This document shows, in pieces, positions 20,227 through 31,668 of a stretch of 64,000 nt of DNA (positions are counted from its first letter, which is position 1; every line of letters begins with the position of its first letter). The notes beneath the pieces were generated by a model, which did no database searches, was not told where the DNA came from, and saw nothing but the letters and a program-made list of their open reading frames with translations. The translations under genes and the position numbers were made by a program. The stretch spans positions 62,001-126,000 of the forward strand of contig NZ_LODL01000005.1 of the NCBI RefSeq assembly GCF_001551835.1, given 5' to 3'. Origin of the DNA: Dechloromonas denitrificans (GTDB lineage Bacteria; Pseudomonadota; Gammaproteobacteria; Burkholderiales; Rhodocyclaceae).

Positions 20227-21873
20227 ATGGCGTTCGAATCCGTAGCGGTTACCCCGTCGGCCTATACCTATCCGCTGCTCATCAAGCAGCTCCTGCACAC
20301 GCCGCTGGCCACTTCGCTTGATCAGGAGATCGTCTATCGCGACAAGTGCCGCCTGACTTACCGTGACCTTTCGCAGCGCATCGGTCGCCTGGCCAATACC
20401 CTGACGCGCCAGGGCGTCACGTCCGGCAGCACGGTCGCCATGATGGACTGGGACAGCCACCGTTATCTGGAATGTTTCTTCGCCGTGCCGATGATGGGCG
20501 CCGTGCTGCAGACGGTCAATATCCGCCTTTCGCCGGAACAGATCCTGTACACGCTGAATCACGCCAAGGCGGATGTCGTGCTGGTGAACGCCGAATTCAT
20601 TCCGATGCTGGCGATCATCAAGGACCAGCTGGAGACGGTGAAGAAGTTCATCCTGATCAGCGACGACGGCGCCGACATGGCCTCGTTCAAGATCCCCTAT
20701 GCCGGCGAATACGAAGCTTTGCTGGCTGCCGAATCGGCCAGCTACGACTTCCCGGACTTCGACGAAAACACGCGCGCCACGACCTTCTACACAACCGGTA
20801 CGACCGGCCTGCCGAAGGGCGTCTACTTCAGCCATCGCCAACTGGTGCTGCACACCCTGGCGGTGGCGGCCCATCTCGGCACCGCGCCGGGACAGGGCCG
20901 GCTGCATCGCGACGATGTATACATGCCGATCACCCCGATGTTCCACGTCCATGCCTGGGGCCTGCCCTACATCGCCACCATGCTCGGCGTGAAGCAGGTC
21001 TATCCCGGCCGCTATGCGCCGGATACGCTGGCACAGTACATTCGCGACGAGAAGGTGACTTTCTCGCACTGCGTGCCGACCATCCTGCACATGCTGCTGT
21101 CGAGTGCTGCCGCCAAGGATGTCGATTTCTCGAACTGGAAAGTCATCATCGGCGGCGCCGCCTTCCCCAAGGGCATGGCGGCCATGGCGCTGGCCCGTGG
21201 CATCGACGTCTTTGCCGGCTACGGCATGTCGGAAACCTGCCCGATCCTGACCATCGCCCGCCTGCCGTCCGAGATGGCCGAGGCCGATCTCGATCTCCAG
21301 GCCGATCAGCGCATCAAGACCGGCTATCCGATTCCGCTGGTCGATCTGCGCACGGTCGATGGCGAGATGGTCGATACGCCGCGTGACGGCAAGAGCGCCG
21401 GCGAGATCGTCGTCCGCGCGCCGTGGCTGACCATGGGCTATCTGCACAACCCGGCGGCTTCCGAGGATCTGTGGGAGGGCAATTGTCTGCATACCGGCGA
21501 CATCGGCGTCATCGATGCCAAGGGTTGCCTGATCGTGACCGACCGTCTGAAGGATGTGATCAAGACCGGTGGCGAGTGGGTGTCGTCGCTGGAACTGGAA
21601 AACATCATTTCGCAGCATCCGGCGGTCAACGAAGTCGCCGTCATCGGCGTCAAGGACGACAAGTGGGGCGAGCGGCCGATGGCGCTGGTCGTTCTCAAGG
21701 AAGGGCAGAGCGTTTCGGCTGACGAGATCAAGGCCCACGTCATGAATTTTGCCGAAGCCGGCCACGTCTCGCGTTATGCCGTGCCCAATCAGGTGCGTTT
21801 CGTTCAGTCGCTGGCACGGACCAGCGTCGGCAAGATCAACAAGAAGGCCATTCGCGAAGAAGTCGCGGGTTGA
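20227..21873 (+). CDS. Medium/long-chain fatty acid--CoA ligase
   Basis: ATP-dependent acyl-adenylate-forming enzyme that makes acyl-CoA from free fatty acids, 548 residues. The AMP-binding P-loop TTGTTGLPKGVYFSHRQ lies near residue 190, with VPMFHVHAWG-like ITPMFHVHAWGLPY, AGYGMSETCP, the hinge region TGDIGVIDAKGCLIVTDRLKD and the C-terminal catalytic Lys region ARTSVGKINKKAIRE. Sequence style resembles the AlkK-type (medium-chain) branch; chain-length preference cannot be read off. ATG 20227 has GAGGAG just upstream and was preferred to the in-frame start at 20176. First gene of the beta-oxidation operon. Confidence 0.93.
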   Translation: MAFESVAVTPSAYTYPLLIKQLLHTPLATSLDQEIVYRDKCRLTYRDLSQRIGRLANTLTRQGVTSGSTVAMMDWDSHRYLECFFAVPMMGAVLQTVNIRLSPEQILYTLNHAKADVVLVNAEFIPMLAIIKDQLETVKKFILISDDGADMASFKIPYAGEYEALLAAESASYDFPDFDENTRATTFYTTGTTGLPKGVYFSHRQLVLHTLAVAAHLGTAPGQGRLHRDDVYMPITPMFHVHAWGLPYIATMLGVKQVYPGRYAPDTLAQYIRDEKVTFSHCVPTILHMLLSSAAAKDVDFSNWKVIIGGAAFPKGMAAMALARGIDVFAGYGMSETCPILTIARLPSEMAEADLDLQADQRIKTGYPIPLVDLRTVDGEMVDTPRDGKSAGEIVVRAPWLTMGYLHNPAASEDLWEGNCLHTGDIGVIDAKGCLIVTDRLKDVIKTGGEWVSSLELENIISQHPAVNEVAVIGVKDDKWGERPMALVVLKEGQSVSADEIKAHVMNFAEAGHVSRYAVPNQVRFVQSLARTSVGKINKKAIREEVAG

Positions 21874-21896
21874 GTACAATTTTCCGGGAGATTGAA

Positions 21897-24293
<2,397 letters not shown>

Positions 24294-24313
24294 TTCGCGA
24301 AGAGAGACAAGCA

Positions 24314-25513
24314 ATGAGCAAACAGATCCAGGATGCCTACATCGTCGCTGCCACCCGTCTGCCGGTGGCCAAGCGCAACGGCATGTTCAAGAACGTGCGG
24401 CCGGACGACATGCTGGCCCACGCCATCCGTGCCGTGGTCGGCCAGGTGCCGGGCGTCGACCCGGCCCGCATCGGCGATGTCATCGTCGGCTGCGCCATTC
24501 CCGAAGCCGAGCAGGGCATGAACATCGCCCGCATCGGCGCCTTGCTGGCCGGCCTGCCGGATACGGTACCGGGCATCACCATCAACCGCTTCTGCTCATC
24601 CGGCCTGCAGGCGGTGGCCGATGCCGCCAACCAGATCCGCCTCGGCCTGGCCGACGTGATGATCGCCGCCGGTACCGAGTCGATGAGCGCCATGTCCAAC
24701 ATCATGGGCAACAAGGTCATGCCGAACCCGGCGCTGTTTGGTGCCGACGAAAACCTCGGCATCGCCTACGGCATGGGCCTGACCGCCGAACGGGTCGCCG
24801 AGCAATGGCAGATCAGCCGCGACGAACAGGATGCCTTCGCCGAAGCCTCGCATCGCAAGGCCTGCGCGGCGATTGCCGCCGGCCATTTCAGGGCGGAAAT
24901 TTCACCCTACACCGTCTGCGATTACCTGCCCGACCTGAACAGCGGCGAGATCCGCCAGCGTCTGCGCACCCCGGAAAACGACGAAGGGGCGCGGGCCGAC
25001 ATCTCGGTCGAGAAGCTCGCCAAGCTGCGCACCGTTTTCCACGCCAAGGGCTCGGTGACGGCCGGTAATGCCTCGCAGATGTCGGATGGGGCCGGCGCCG
25101 TGATGCTGGTTTCGGAGAAGGTCTTGAAGGAACACAACCTGACGCCGCTCGCCCGCTTTGCCGGCTATGCGGTCGGCGGGGTGGCGCCGGAGATCATGGG
25201 CGTCGGCCCGATCGTGGCGATTCCCAAGGTCTTGCAGCAGGTCGGCATCCGCCAGCAGGAGCTCGACTGGATCGAACTCAATGAGGCTTTTGCGGCGCAG
25301 GCGCTGGCTGTGATCAAGCACCTCGACCTCGATCCGGAACGCATCAATCCGCTCGGCGGCGCCATCGCGCTGGGCCATCCGCTCGGCGCCACTGGCGCCA
25401 TCCGCACCGCAACCTTGCTGCACGGCATGCGCCGCAGCGGCAGCAAGTACGGCCTGGTCAGCATGTGCATCGGTACCGGCATGGGCGCCGCCGGCATTTT
25501 TGAACGTATTTGA
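24314..25513 (+). CDS. Acetyl-CoA C-acyltransferase (thiolase)
   Basis: Catalyses the last beta-oxidation step, cleaving 3-ketoacyl-CoA with CoA to acetyl-CoA and a shortened acyl-CoA; it could also split acetoacetyl-CoA. The 399-residue product has the nucleophilic Cys in INRFCSSGLQAVADAAN, the conserved NEAFAAQALAV and GGAIALGHPLGATGAIR, and the C-terminal Cys/Gly motif MCIGTGMGAAGIF. The start after AGAGAGACAAGCA was chosen over a much longer frame that runs inside the preceding gene. It lies 20 bases after the FadN-like gene. Confidence 0.95.
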   Translation: MSKQIQDAYIVAATRLPVAKRNGMFKNVRPDDMLAHAIRAVVGQVPGVDPARIGDVIVGCAIPEAEQGMNIARIGALLAGLPDTVPGITINRFCSSGLQAVADAANQIRLGLADVMIAAGTESMSAMSNIMGNKVMPNPALFGADENLGIAYGMGLTAERVAEQWQISRDEQDAFAEASHRKACAAIAAGHFRAEISPYTVCDYLPDLNSGEIRQRLRTPENDEGARADISVEKLAKLRTVFHAKGSVTAGNASQMSDGAGAVMLVSEKVLKEHNLTPLARFAGYAVGGVAPEIMGVGPIVAIPKVLQQVGIRQQELDWIELNEAFAAQALAVIKHLDLDPERINPLGGAIALGHPLGATGAIRTATLLHGMRRSGSKYGLVSMCIGTGMGAAGIFERI

Positions 25514-25539
25514 ACCAAAAAATAAAAGGAGATAACAGC

Positions 25540-27336
25540 ATGAGCGATTACAAAGCACCCGTCCGGGATATGCGATTTGTGATGGACGAGATCGTCGGCC
25601 TGGCCGAGATTGCCAGTCTGCCGGGCTACGAGGAAGCGACGCCGGATATGGCCGATGCCATCCTGGAAGAGGCGGCCCGTTTCACCGGCGAGGTGCTGGC
25701 GCCGCTCAACCGCATTGGCGATACCCAGGGCTGCAAGCTCGGTCCCGATGGTGTGATCACGCCCGATGGCTGGAAACAAGCCTACAAGGCCTTCTGCGAT
25801 GGCGGCTGGAACGGGCTGGCCTCGCCGGTCGAGTTCGGCGGCCAGGGCTTGCCGGAAACCTTCGGCATCGCCATCAAGGAAATGGCGGCTTCGGCCAACC
25901 TGTCCTTCTCGCTCGGCCCGATGCTGACTGGCGGCGCCGTTGCGGCGCTGCTGACCTGTGCCAGCGACGAACTGAAGGCGATCTATCTGGAAAAGATGAT
26001 CACCGGCGAGTGGACCGGCACGATGAACCTGACCGAGCCGCAGGCCGGTTCCGACCTGGCGCTGCTGCGCAGTCGGGCCGAGCCGCAGGCTGACGGCAGC
26101 TACCGCGTCTTCGGCCAGAAAATCTTCATTACCTACGGCGACCACGACATGACGGACAACATCGTCCATCTCGTGCTGGCCCGCCTGCCGGATGCACCGG
26201 CCGGGGTGAAGGGGATTTCGCTATTCCTGGTTCCCAAGTTCCTGGTGAACGCCGATGGCTCGCCCGGCGAGCGCAACGACGCCCACTGCGTCTCGATCGA
26301 ACACAAGCTCGGCATCCACGCTAGTCCGACCTGCGTCATGGCTTTCGGCGATCACGGCGGTGCCGTTGGCTACCTGCTGGGCGAGGCCAACCGCGGCCTG
26401 GAGTACATGTTCATCATGATGAACGAAGCCCGCCTCGGCGTCGGCCTGCAGGGTATCGCCGTCGGCGAACGTTCCTACCAGCAGGCCCTGGGCTATGCCC
26501 GCGAACGCAAGCAGGGGCGCGATGCGGTGACCGGCGAGGCGCTGGTCACCCTGGAGCATCACCCGGATATCCGCCGCATGCTGATGCTGATGAAGTCGCG
26601 CATCGAGGCCTGCCGGGCCATCACCTACTACACGGCCGGCCTGCTCGACCGGGCGCATGCCGGGACCGACCCCGAGCAGAAAAAGCGCGACCTGTTCCTG
26701 GCCGAGTTCCTGATCCCCATCGTCAAGGGCGGCGGGACCGAAATGGGCATCGACGTCACTTCGCTTGGCATCCAGATTCACGGCGGCATGGGCTTCATCG
26801 AGGAAACCGGCGCTGCCCAGCACTGGCGCGATTCGCGGATCACGACGATTTACGAGGGGACGACCGGCATCCAGGCCAACGACCTGATCTTCCGCAAACT
26901 GATGCGCGACCAGGGCGCCACTGCCAAGGTCGTTTTTGCTGAAGTCTACGCCACCGCCAAGGCGCTCGCTGACTCCGGCAAGCCGGAACTGCAAGCCATC
27001 GGCCAGCGCCTCAACGCTGCCTTGAAGGCATGGCGAGAGGTCAGTGAATGGCTGGCCGCCAACACGAAAAATGCCGTTTCCGGGGTGTTGACCGCAGCCG
27101 TGCCCTATCTGAACATCGCCGTCGCCGTCTGTGGCGGCTGGATGATGGGCAAGGCGGCGCTGGCTGCGGTGGCACGCCTCGACCAGGGCGAGGGCGATCC
27201 GCGCTTCTATCGCAACAAGATCGCCACCACCCGTTTCTACGCCGACCAGATGCTGCCGCAGGCCGAAGCCTGGGCGCAGACCGTAATGGCCCGCGATCTG
27301 GCGATCAAGGATATCGGCAACGATTTGTTCGATTAA
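25540..27336 (+). CDS. Acyl-CoA dehydrogenase with C-terminal extension domain
   Basis: FAD enzyme that introduces the trans-2 double bond in acyl-CoA, passing electrons to ETF. The 598-residue product is longer than classical 380-residue dehydrogenases and belongs to the branch with an extra C-terminal domain. Visible are the N-terminal helical domain, MNLTEPQAGSDLALLRSRA, the FAD-binding GGMGFIEETGAAQHWRDSRITTIYEGTTGIQANDL segment containing the catalytic Glu (YEGTTGIQ), and an extra domain of about 130 residues. A strong ribosome site GGAG precedes ATG 25540. Last gene of the operon before a terminator. Confidence 0.95.
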   Translation: MSDYKAPVRDMRFVMDEIVGLAEIASLPGYEEATPDMADAILEEAARFTGEVLAPLNRIGDTQGCKLGPDGVITPDGWKQAYKAFCDGGWNGLASPVEFGGQGLPETFGIAIKEMAASANLSFSLGPMLTGGAVAALLTCASDELKAIYLEKMITGEWTGTMNLTEPQAGSDLALLRSRAEPQADGSYRVFGQKIFITYGDHDMTDNIVHLVLARLPDAPAGVKGISLFLVPKFLVNADGSPGERNDAHCVSIEHKLGIHASPTCVMAFGDHGGAVGYLLGEANRGLEYMFIMMNEARLGVGLQGIAVGERSYQQALGYARERKQGRDAVTGEALVTLEHHPDIRRMLMLMKSRIEACRAITYYTAGLLDRAHAGTDPEQKKRDLFLAEFLIPIVKGGGTEMGIDVTSLGIQIHGGMGFIEETGAAQHWRDSRITTIYEGTTGIQANDLIFRKLMRDQGATAKVVFAEVYATAKALADSGKPELQAIGQRLNAALKAWREVSEWLAANTKNAVSGVLTAAVPYLNIAVAVCGGWMMGKAALAAVARLDQGEGDPRFYRNKIATTRFYADQMLPQAEAWAQTVMARDLAIKDIGNDLFD

Positions 27337-27431
27337 GGGCTGGTGCAGCGCGAAAACTCTCGCACTGTTGCCGCCGGGATCACTCTGCGGGTGGGGCAAA
27401 AGTGAAGGGCGCTTTTGCCGGCATCGCTTTC

Positions 27432-27459
27432 GAGGGGGGAGGTTTCCCCCTCTTTTTTT
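27432..27459 (+). terminator. Terminator after the beta-oxidation operon
   Basis: GAGGGGG (27432-27438) pairs with CCCCCTC (27446-27452), followed by seven T. It lies 95 bases after the acyl-CoA dehydrogenase stop and 63 bases before the sensor kinase gene, so the kinase probably has its own promoter. Confidence 0.88.
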
Positions 27460-27522
27460 GCCGGTCTTTGGTCGGCCTGCCTTGTGCGCGCCGGATGAAG
27501 GGCTTGTAATACGGGTTGGCGG

Positions 27523-28593
27523 ATGATGACAGAGCGAGGCGAGGCGATGGATGACGAAACGATGGAGGAAATCCCCTTTCGTGGGCTGGTCGAGCAGTCC
27601 CTGGCCGGCATGTACGTCATCCAGGACGAGGTTTTCCAGTATTCCAACGCCACCTTTGCCGGCATGTTCGGCTACACCGCCGAGGAACTGACAGGCATGC
27701 ACCTGAAGGATCTGGTGGCGCCGGATTGCCTGCAGCAGGTGGTCGGCAACTATCATTTGCGGGTCAGCGGCGAGCGGCCGAGCATCCGTTTCACGACCCG
27801 GGGTGTGCACAAGAACGGTAGCTTGGTGCACCTCGAAGTGCACGGCTCCAGCCTGGATTTCCGTGGCCGGCCGGCGGTGGTCGGCGTCGGCATCAACATT
27901 ACCGAGCAGGTTCGCCAGCAGGAAGACTTGCAGGCATCGCGCGAACGGCTGCGCGAACTGGCCCGTTACATCAACACCATGCGCGAGGAACAGCGTTCTC
28001 GGATCGCCCGCGAACTGCACGACGTGGTCGGCGGCATCCTGACTTCGATGAAGCTGGATATCCAGCGCATCAACCGGCGGGTCGATGATCCGGAGGTCAC
28101 CGGCATCGTCGATGATCTGCTGGGCCTGGTCCAGGAGAGCATTTCAGCCGTCCGCCTGATTTCCGAAGACCTGCGGCCGGGCATCCTTGATCATCTCGGT
28201 CTGCATGCCGCGCTGCAATCGGCCCTGCGCCAGTTTTCGGAGCGGACCGAAATCGCTGCCACGCTGTCGCCCGGGCATTTCGATGTCGAGCTGTCGCAAA
28301 GCCGCGCCACCGCCATCTACCGGATCTTCCAGGAGGCGCTGACCAATATCGCCCGCCACGCCAAGGCGCACCGGGTCGAAGTCAGCCTGGCGACCGACGA
28401 TGGCGAACTGCATCTCGACATCGTCGATGACGGGCAGGGCCTGGCCCACAGCAACCGGACCGGCAAAAGCATCGGTCTGGTCGGCATGGCCGAGCGGGCG
28501 CGCGAACTGGGCGGCACTCTGAGCATCGGCGAGGGCGCCAACGCTTGCGGCACCCGCATTTCCCTGCGCATTCCCCTGGAGCTGAATCAATGA
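27523..28593 (+). CDS. Soluble PAS-domain sensor histidine kinase (NarL/DegS type)
   Basis: A 356-residue kinase with no transmembrane segment. A PAS domain covers about residues 20-135 (LAGMYVIQDEVFQYSNATFAGMFGYTAEELTG). The HisKA_3 dimerisation helix has the phospho-acceptor His in SRIARELHDVVGGILTSM. A HATPase domain follows with FQEALTNIARHAKAHRVEV and DDGQGL. It should autophosphorylate in response to a cytosolic signal and pass phosphate to the regulator encoded next, whose ATG overlaps its stop. Adjacency to the fatty-acid operon suggests, but does not show, that it controls it. Start choice among ATGs at 27523, 27526 and 27547 is uncertain. Confidence 0.93.
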   Translation: MMTERGEAMDDETMEEIPFRGLVEQSLAGMYVIQDEVFQYSNATFAGMFGYTAEELTGMHLKDLVAPDCLQQVVGNYHLRVSGERPSIRFTTRGVHKNGSLVHLEVHGSSLDFRGRPAVVGVGINITEQVRQQEDLQASRERLRELARYINTMREEQRSRIARELHDVVGGILTSMKLDIQRINRRVDDPEVTGIVDDLLGLVQESISAVRLISEDLRPGILDHLGLHAALQSALRQFSERTEIAATLSPGHFDVELSQSRATAIYRIFQEALTNIARHAKAHRVEVSLATDDGELHLDIVDDGQGLAHSNRTGKSIGLVGMAERARELGGTLSIGEGANACGTRISLRIPLELNQ

Positions 28594-29222
28594 TCGATGT
28601 CCTGATCGCCGACGACCATGCCATTTTTCGCAGCGGCATGCGCCGCCTGCTCTCCGATGAACCCGACATGCGCGTTTCCGGCGAAGCGGCCAATGGCCAG
28701 GAAGTCATCGACCTGCTGCAGGCCGGCAAATACTCGGTCGTCCTGCTCGACATCAACATGCCGGGGCGCAGCGGACTGGAAACCCTGAAGCGCATCCGCG
28801 CCTCGTGGCCGGCGCAGCCGGTGCTGATGCTGTCGATGTACCCGGAGGAGCAGTACGCCCTGATCGCCATCGAAGGCGGGGCGAACGGCTATCTGTCGAA
28901 GGATCGCGACGCCGGCGAACTGCTCCAGGCGATCCGGGCGGCGGCGGCGGGGGGAAAGTACATTTCGCCGAATGTCGCCGTCCAGCTGCTGACCAAGCCG
29001 CGCCACGAAGCCAGCCAGGCACCGCATCTCGGCTTGAGTGCGCGCGAGATCGAAATCATGCACCTGATCGTGCAGGGGGTGTCGCTGACCGAGATCGGTG
29101 AAAAACTGTTTCTCAGCGTCAAGACGATCAGTACCTACCGGACCCGCCTGCTCGCCAAGCTCGGCCTGGAAAGCAATGCGGATCTGGTGCGCTACGCCCT
29201 AAGACACGAGCTCATTGACTGA
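28590..29222 (+). CDS. NarL/FixJ-type response regulator
   Basis: A 210-residue DNA-binding regulator. The receiver domain has acidic pocket Asp8-Asp9, phospho-acceptor Asp54 in VVLLDINMPG and the conserved Lys in LSKDRD. The LuxR-type helix-turn-helix at about residues 145-205 has LSAREIEIMHLIVQGVSLTEIGEKLFLSVKTISTYRTRLLAKL. ATG 28590 overlaps the kinase stop by four bases, so the two form a translationally coupled two-component pair. Its 3' end overlaps the convergent DsbA-like gene by 24 bases. Confidence 0.95.
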   Translation: MIDVLIADDHAIFRSGMRRLLSDEPDMRVSGEAANGQEVIDLLQAGKYSVVLLDINMPGRSGLETLKRIRASWPAQPVLMLSMYPEEQYALIAIEGGANGYLSKDRDAGELLQAIRAAAAGGKYISPNVAVQLLTKPRHEASQAPHLGLSAREIEIMHLIVQGVSLTEIGEKLFLSVKTISTYRTRLLAKLGLESNADLVRYALRHELID

Positions 29223-29846
29223 ACGCTGGATCGCTTCGCGCAGCGTGGCCGGCGGATGGGCGCCGGACAGCGCGAAGCGATCATTGAAAACGTAATAAGG
29301 CACGCCGGAGACGTTCACCGCGCCATTGGCCGACTTTGCCGTCGAACTGGCGCTGACCAGTTGCTGCAGGCTGATCGTCAGGCCGCATTCGCCGGCGATG
29401 TCGAGCAGGACGGCAAGATCGCCGATGTCGCGGGCGTCCATGAAATAGGCCTGGAACAACGCCTCGATCAGCTGCTCCGTTTGCGCCTCGTCGCCGTTCC
29501 TGGCCACCAGTTCGACCAGGGCATGGGCGGCCAGCGTATTCGGCAGCACGGTAATGTCGTCGAAGGCGAAGTCGACGCCAGCCAGCTGCCCGGCTTCCCG
29601 CACCTGGGCCCGGCGTGCAGCCACGGCGGCCGGGCTGCCGAGGCGTCGAAGATAGAATTCCTGATACGGTTCGCCGGCCGGTGGTGTCGCCGGCAACAGT
29701 GGCAAGCCACGCCAGACGATGCGCAGCTGGATATCCGGGCGGCTTGCCCGGAACTCTTCCAGGGCGGTATTCAGATTGCGTTTTCCGATCAGGCACCAGG
29801 GGCAGATCAGGTCGAAACAGACGTCGATAGTCAGGGTCGGGGTCAT
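29199..29846 (-). CDS. DsbA-family thioredoxin-fold protein (FrnE-like)
   Basis: A 215-residue protein with the active-site CPWC in VCFDLICPWCLIGKRNL near residue 15 and the FrnE/2-hydroxychromene-2-carboxylate isomerase-like fold, including the cis-Pro loop VSGVPYYVFNDRFALSGA. There is no signal peptide, so it is cytoplasmic, unlike DsbA itself. FrnE-type proteins act as oxidoreductases or isomerases; the substrate is unknown. It is last in the minus-strand chain that starts with the Rieske gene, its start overlaps the MFS stop by one base, and its end runs 24 bases into the convergent regulator gene. Confidence 0.9.
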   Translation of the reverse strand: MTPTLTIDVCFDLICPWCLIGKRNLNTALEEFRASRPDIQLRIVWRGLPLLPATPPAGEPYQEFYLRRLGSPAAVAARRAQVREAGQLAGVDFAFDDITVLPNTLAAHALVELVARNGDEAQTEQLIEALFQAYFMDARDIGDLAVLLDIAGECGLTISLQQLVSASSTAKSANGAVNVSGVPYYVFNDRFALSGAHPPATLREAIQRSVNELVS

Positions 29847-31063
29847 CAGATTTCCGAATGCAGGTGGGAGGTGGCGGCGCCCGGCAAGCCGGCCTTGTGC
29901 TCGAGATAGACGGCGACGCCGCCAATCAGGGTCAGCAGGCCGGTGCCGAGAGCCAGCGTGAAGAGGGAATCCCAGAGCCACGGCGCGATCAGGCCGGCGG
30001 CCAGGGCGATCATCGTGAACTGGAGGAAAGTTTGCAGCGAGGCGGCGACCCCGGCGCTCTGCCGCAAGGGTTCGATGGCGCCGCCGATCAGGATGGGCAG
30101 GGCGAGGGCCAGGCCGAACGAATAGGCGAAGAGTGGCAGGACGGCACTGAGGCCGGCTGGCAGCAGGCCGCTGATCAGCAGATTGAGGCCAACCGCCAGC
30201 GCCAGGACGCGATAGGCGGTCGCCAGCAGTTGGCCGCTTTTCAGTTGCCGCAGCAGATGGGGGAAAGCCCAGAAACCGGCGGTCAGGCCGAGGGTGATCG
30301 GGCCGTAGATCAGGTAGATCTCGGTGGCCGCCTTGCCGAGCAGATGAATGACAATGGTCGGGGCCGAGACGACGTAGATGGCCATGCTCGTCCAGTTGGC
30401 GACATGGGCCACCGACAGCCGGACGAAACGCGGCGTGCGCAGCGCATGCAGGTAGGCGCGAGCCAGCGCCGCCGGGTGCAGGCTCAGGCGGCGCTCTTGC
30501 GGCAAGGTCTCCGGCAGCCAGCGCCAGTAGATAGCGGCCAGCATGAAGGCCGTTGCGCTCAGGGCGACGAAGACGGCGCGCCAGCCGAAATGTGTGCTCA
30601 GCCAGGCGCCGATGACCGGCGTCGCGATCAGGCTCAGGGTCTGCAGCATGGTGATGCGGCCAAGCAGGTGCTGGGCTTCCGGGCCATGATGCAGGTCGTG
30701 CAGGATGGAGCGGCTGACCACCATGCCGGCACCGGCGGCGACGCCCTGCGCAATGCGCAGCCCCCACAGCATTTCGATACTGGCCGGAAAAGCCGAGGCC
30801 GCCGCCGCAATGGCGAGCAGGAGCAGGGAAAACAGGATGGTGCGCCGTCGACCGTAGGCATCGGCCAGTGCGCCGTACCACAGCGACATGAAGGCGCTGG
30901 CGAAGAAGAACAGCGAGATGGTCTGCTGCGCTTGCCAGCTACTGATGTTCAGGTCACTGCGCATGGCCGGCAGGGCCGGGATGAGAATGTCCGAGCCTAG
31001 GGAATTGAGCAGGCCCATGACGGCGAGCAGCACAATCAGCACGGCTGGTTGCATCGCCTTCAT
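29846..31063 (-). CDS. MFS transporter, Bcr/CflA (drug efflux) type
   Basis: A 405-residue inner-membrane protein with 12 predicted helices. The first carries MGLLNSLGSDILIPALPAM, typical of Bcr/CflA, the loop motif is WYGALADAYGRRRTILF and the motif-C-like region is ARRIAQGVAAGAGMVVSRSI. Such proteins export drugs, dipeptides or sulfonamides by proton antiport. It sits 21 bases after the small hydrolase gene, so it probably belongs to the same transcript and could export a product or toxic intermediate of the pathway. Confidence 0.9.
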   Translation of the reverse strand: MKAMQPAVLIVLLAVMGLLNSLGSDILIPALPAMRSDLNISSWQAQQTISLFFFASAFMSLWYGALADAYGRRRTILFSLLLLAIAAAASAFPASIEMLWGLRIAQGVAAGAGMVVSRSILHDLHHGPEAQHLLGRITMLQTLSLIATPVIGAWLSTHFGWRAVFVALSATAFMLAAIYWRWLPETLPQERRLSLHPAALARAYLHALRTPRFVRLSVAHVANWTSMAIYVVSAPTIVIHLLGKAATEIYLIYGPITLGLTAGFWAFPHLLRQLKSGQLLATAYRVLALAVGLNLLISGLLPAGLSAVLPLFAYSFGLALALPILIGGAIEPLRQSAGVAASLQTFLQFTMIALAAGLIAPWLWDSLFTLALGTGLLTLIGGVAVYLEHKAGLPGAATSHLHSEI

Positions 31064-31084
31064 GGGGTCGCTTTGCCGGTCGCC

Positions 31085-31639
31085 TCAGACGAGCCGGCCG
31101 AGCAGTTCTTCCGCCTGCGGCCATTCGCCGAAGCCGGCGGCCGGGTTGAGGTGGCCGACGGCGCCGATGTCGACCAGTTCGCTGCCCCAGTCGGCGGCAT
31201 ACTGCTTGACGCGCTCGAGATCGGCCAGCGGGTCGTTGGTGCTGGCTGCGACGATGCTCGGGAAGGGCAGGCGACTGCGCGGGACCGGCAGCCAGCCGTT
31301 GTCGCGCAGCGCGTCGAGGGTCGGGTAGCCGGCCGGCAGCGGCGATTCGAGATCGGCCGGAGCGGCGAGCAGGGCGCCCTGGATCGGCCGGTCGTATTTC
31401 TGCGCCCAATGCACGGCGATCATCACGCCGCCGCTGTGGGCGACCAGGACGAGCGGGCCGTCGATTTTGGCGATGGCCTGCTGCAGAGCCTCGATGCGGG
31501 CGGCACAGCTCAACTTGTCGTGTTCCAGCGGTGCCACCGAGCAGGCCTTGGGCAGCTTGCGTTCGAGAATGGTTTGCCAGTGTTCTTCGACGTGGTCGCG
31601 CAGACCGGGAACGATCAGGATGGTTGGGGAAGTGCTCAT
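31085..31639 (-). CDS. RBBP9/YdeN-family serine hydrolase
   Basis: A 184-residue small alpha/beta hydrolase. The oxyanion region is ILIVPGLRDHVEEHWQ near the N-terminus, the nucleophile Ser is in LVAHSGGVMIAVHW (near residue 74), an acidic residue is in ASTNDPLA and the catalytic His is in GAVGHLNPAAGFGEWP at the C-terminus, so the triad is complete. The family has weak esterase activity and few known substrates. It lies 29 bases after the upstream MFS gene and so could hydrolyse an ester or thioester within this catabolic set. Confidence 0.9.
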   Translation of the reverse strand: MSTSPTILIVPGLRDHVEEHWQTILERKLPKACSVAPLEHDKLSCAARIEALQQAIAKIDGPLVLVAHSGGVMIAVHWAQKYDRPIQGALLAAPADLESPLPAGYPTLDALRDNGWLPVPRSRLPFPSIVAASTNDPLADLERVKQYAADWGSELVDIGAVGHLNPAAGFGEWPQAEELLGRLV

Positions 31640-31668
31640 GGTGGTCTTGAAAAAATCGAGGTTGAAAA

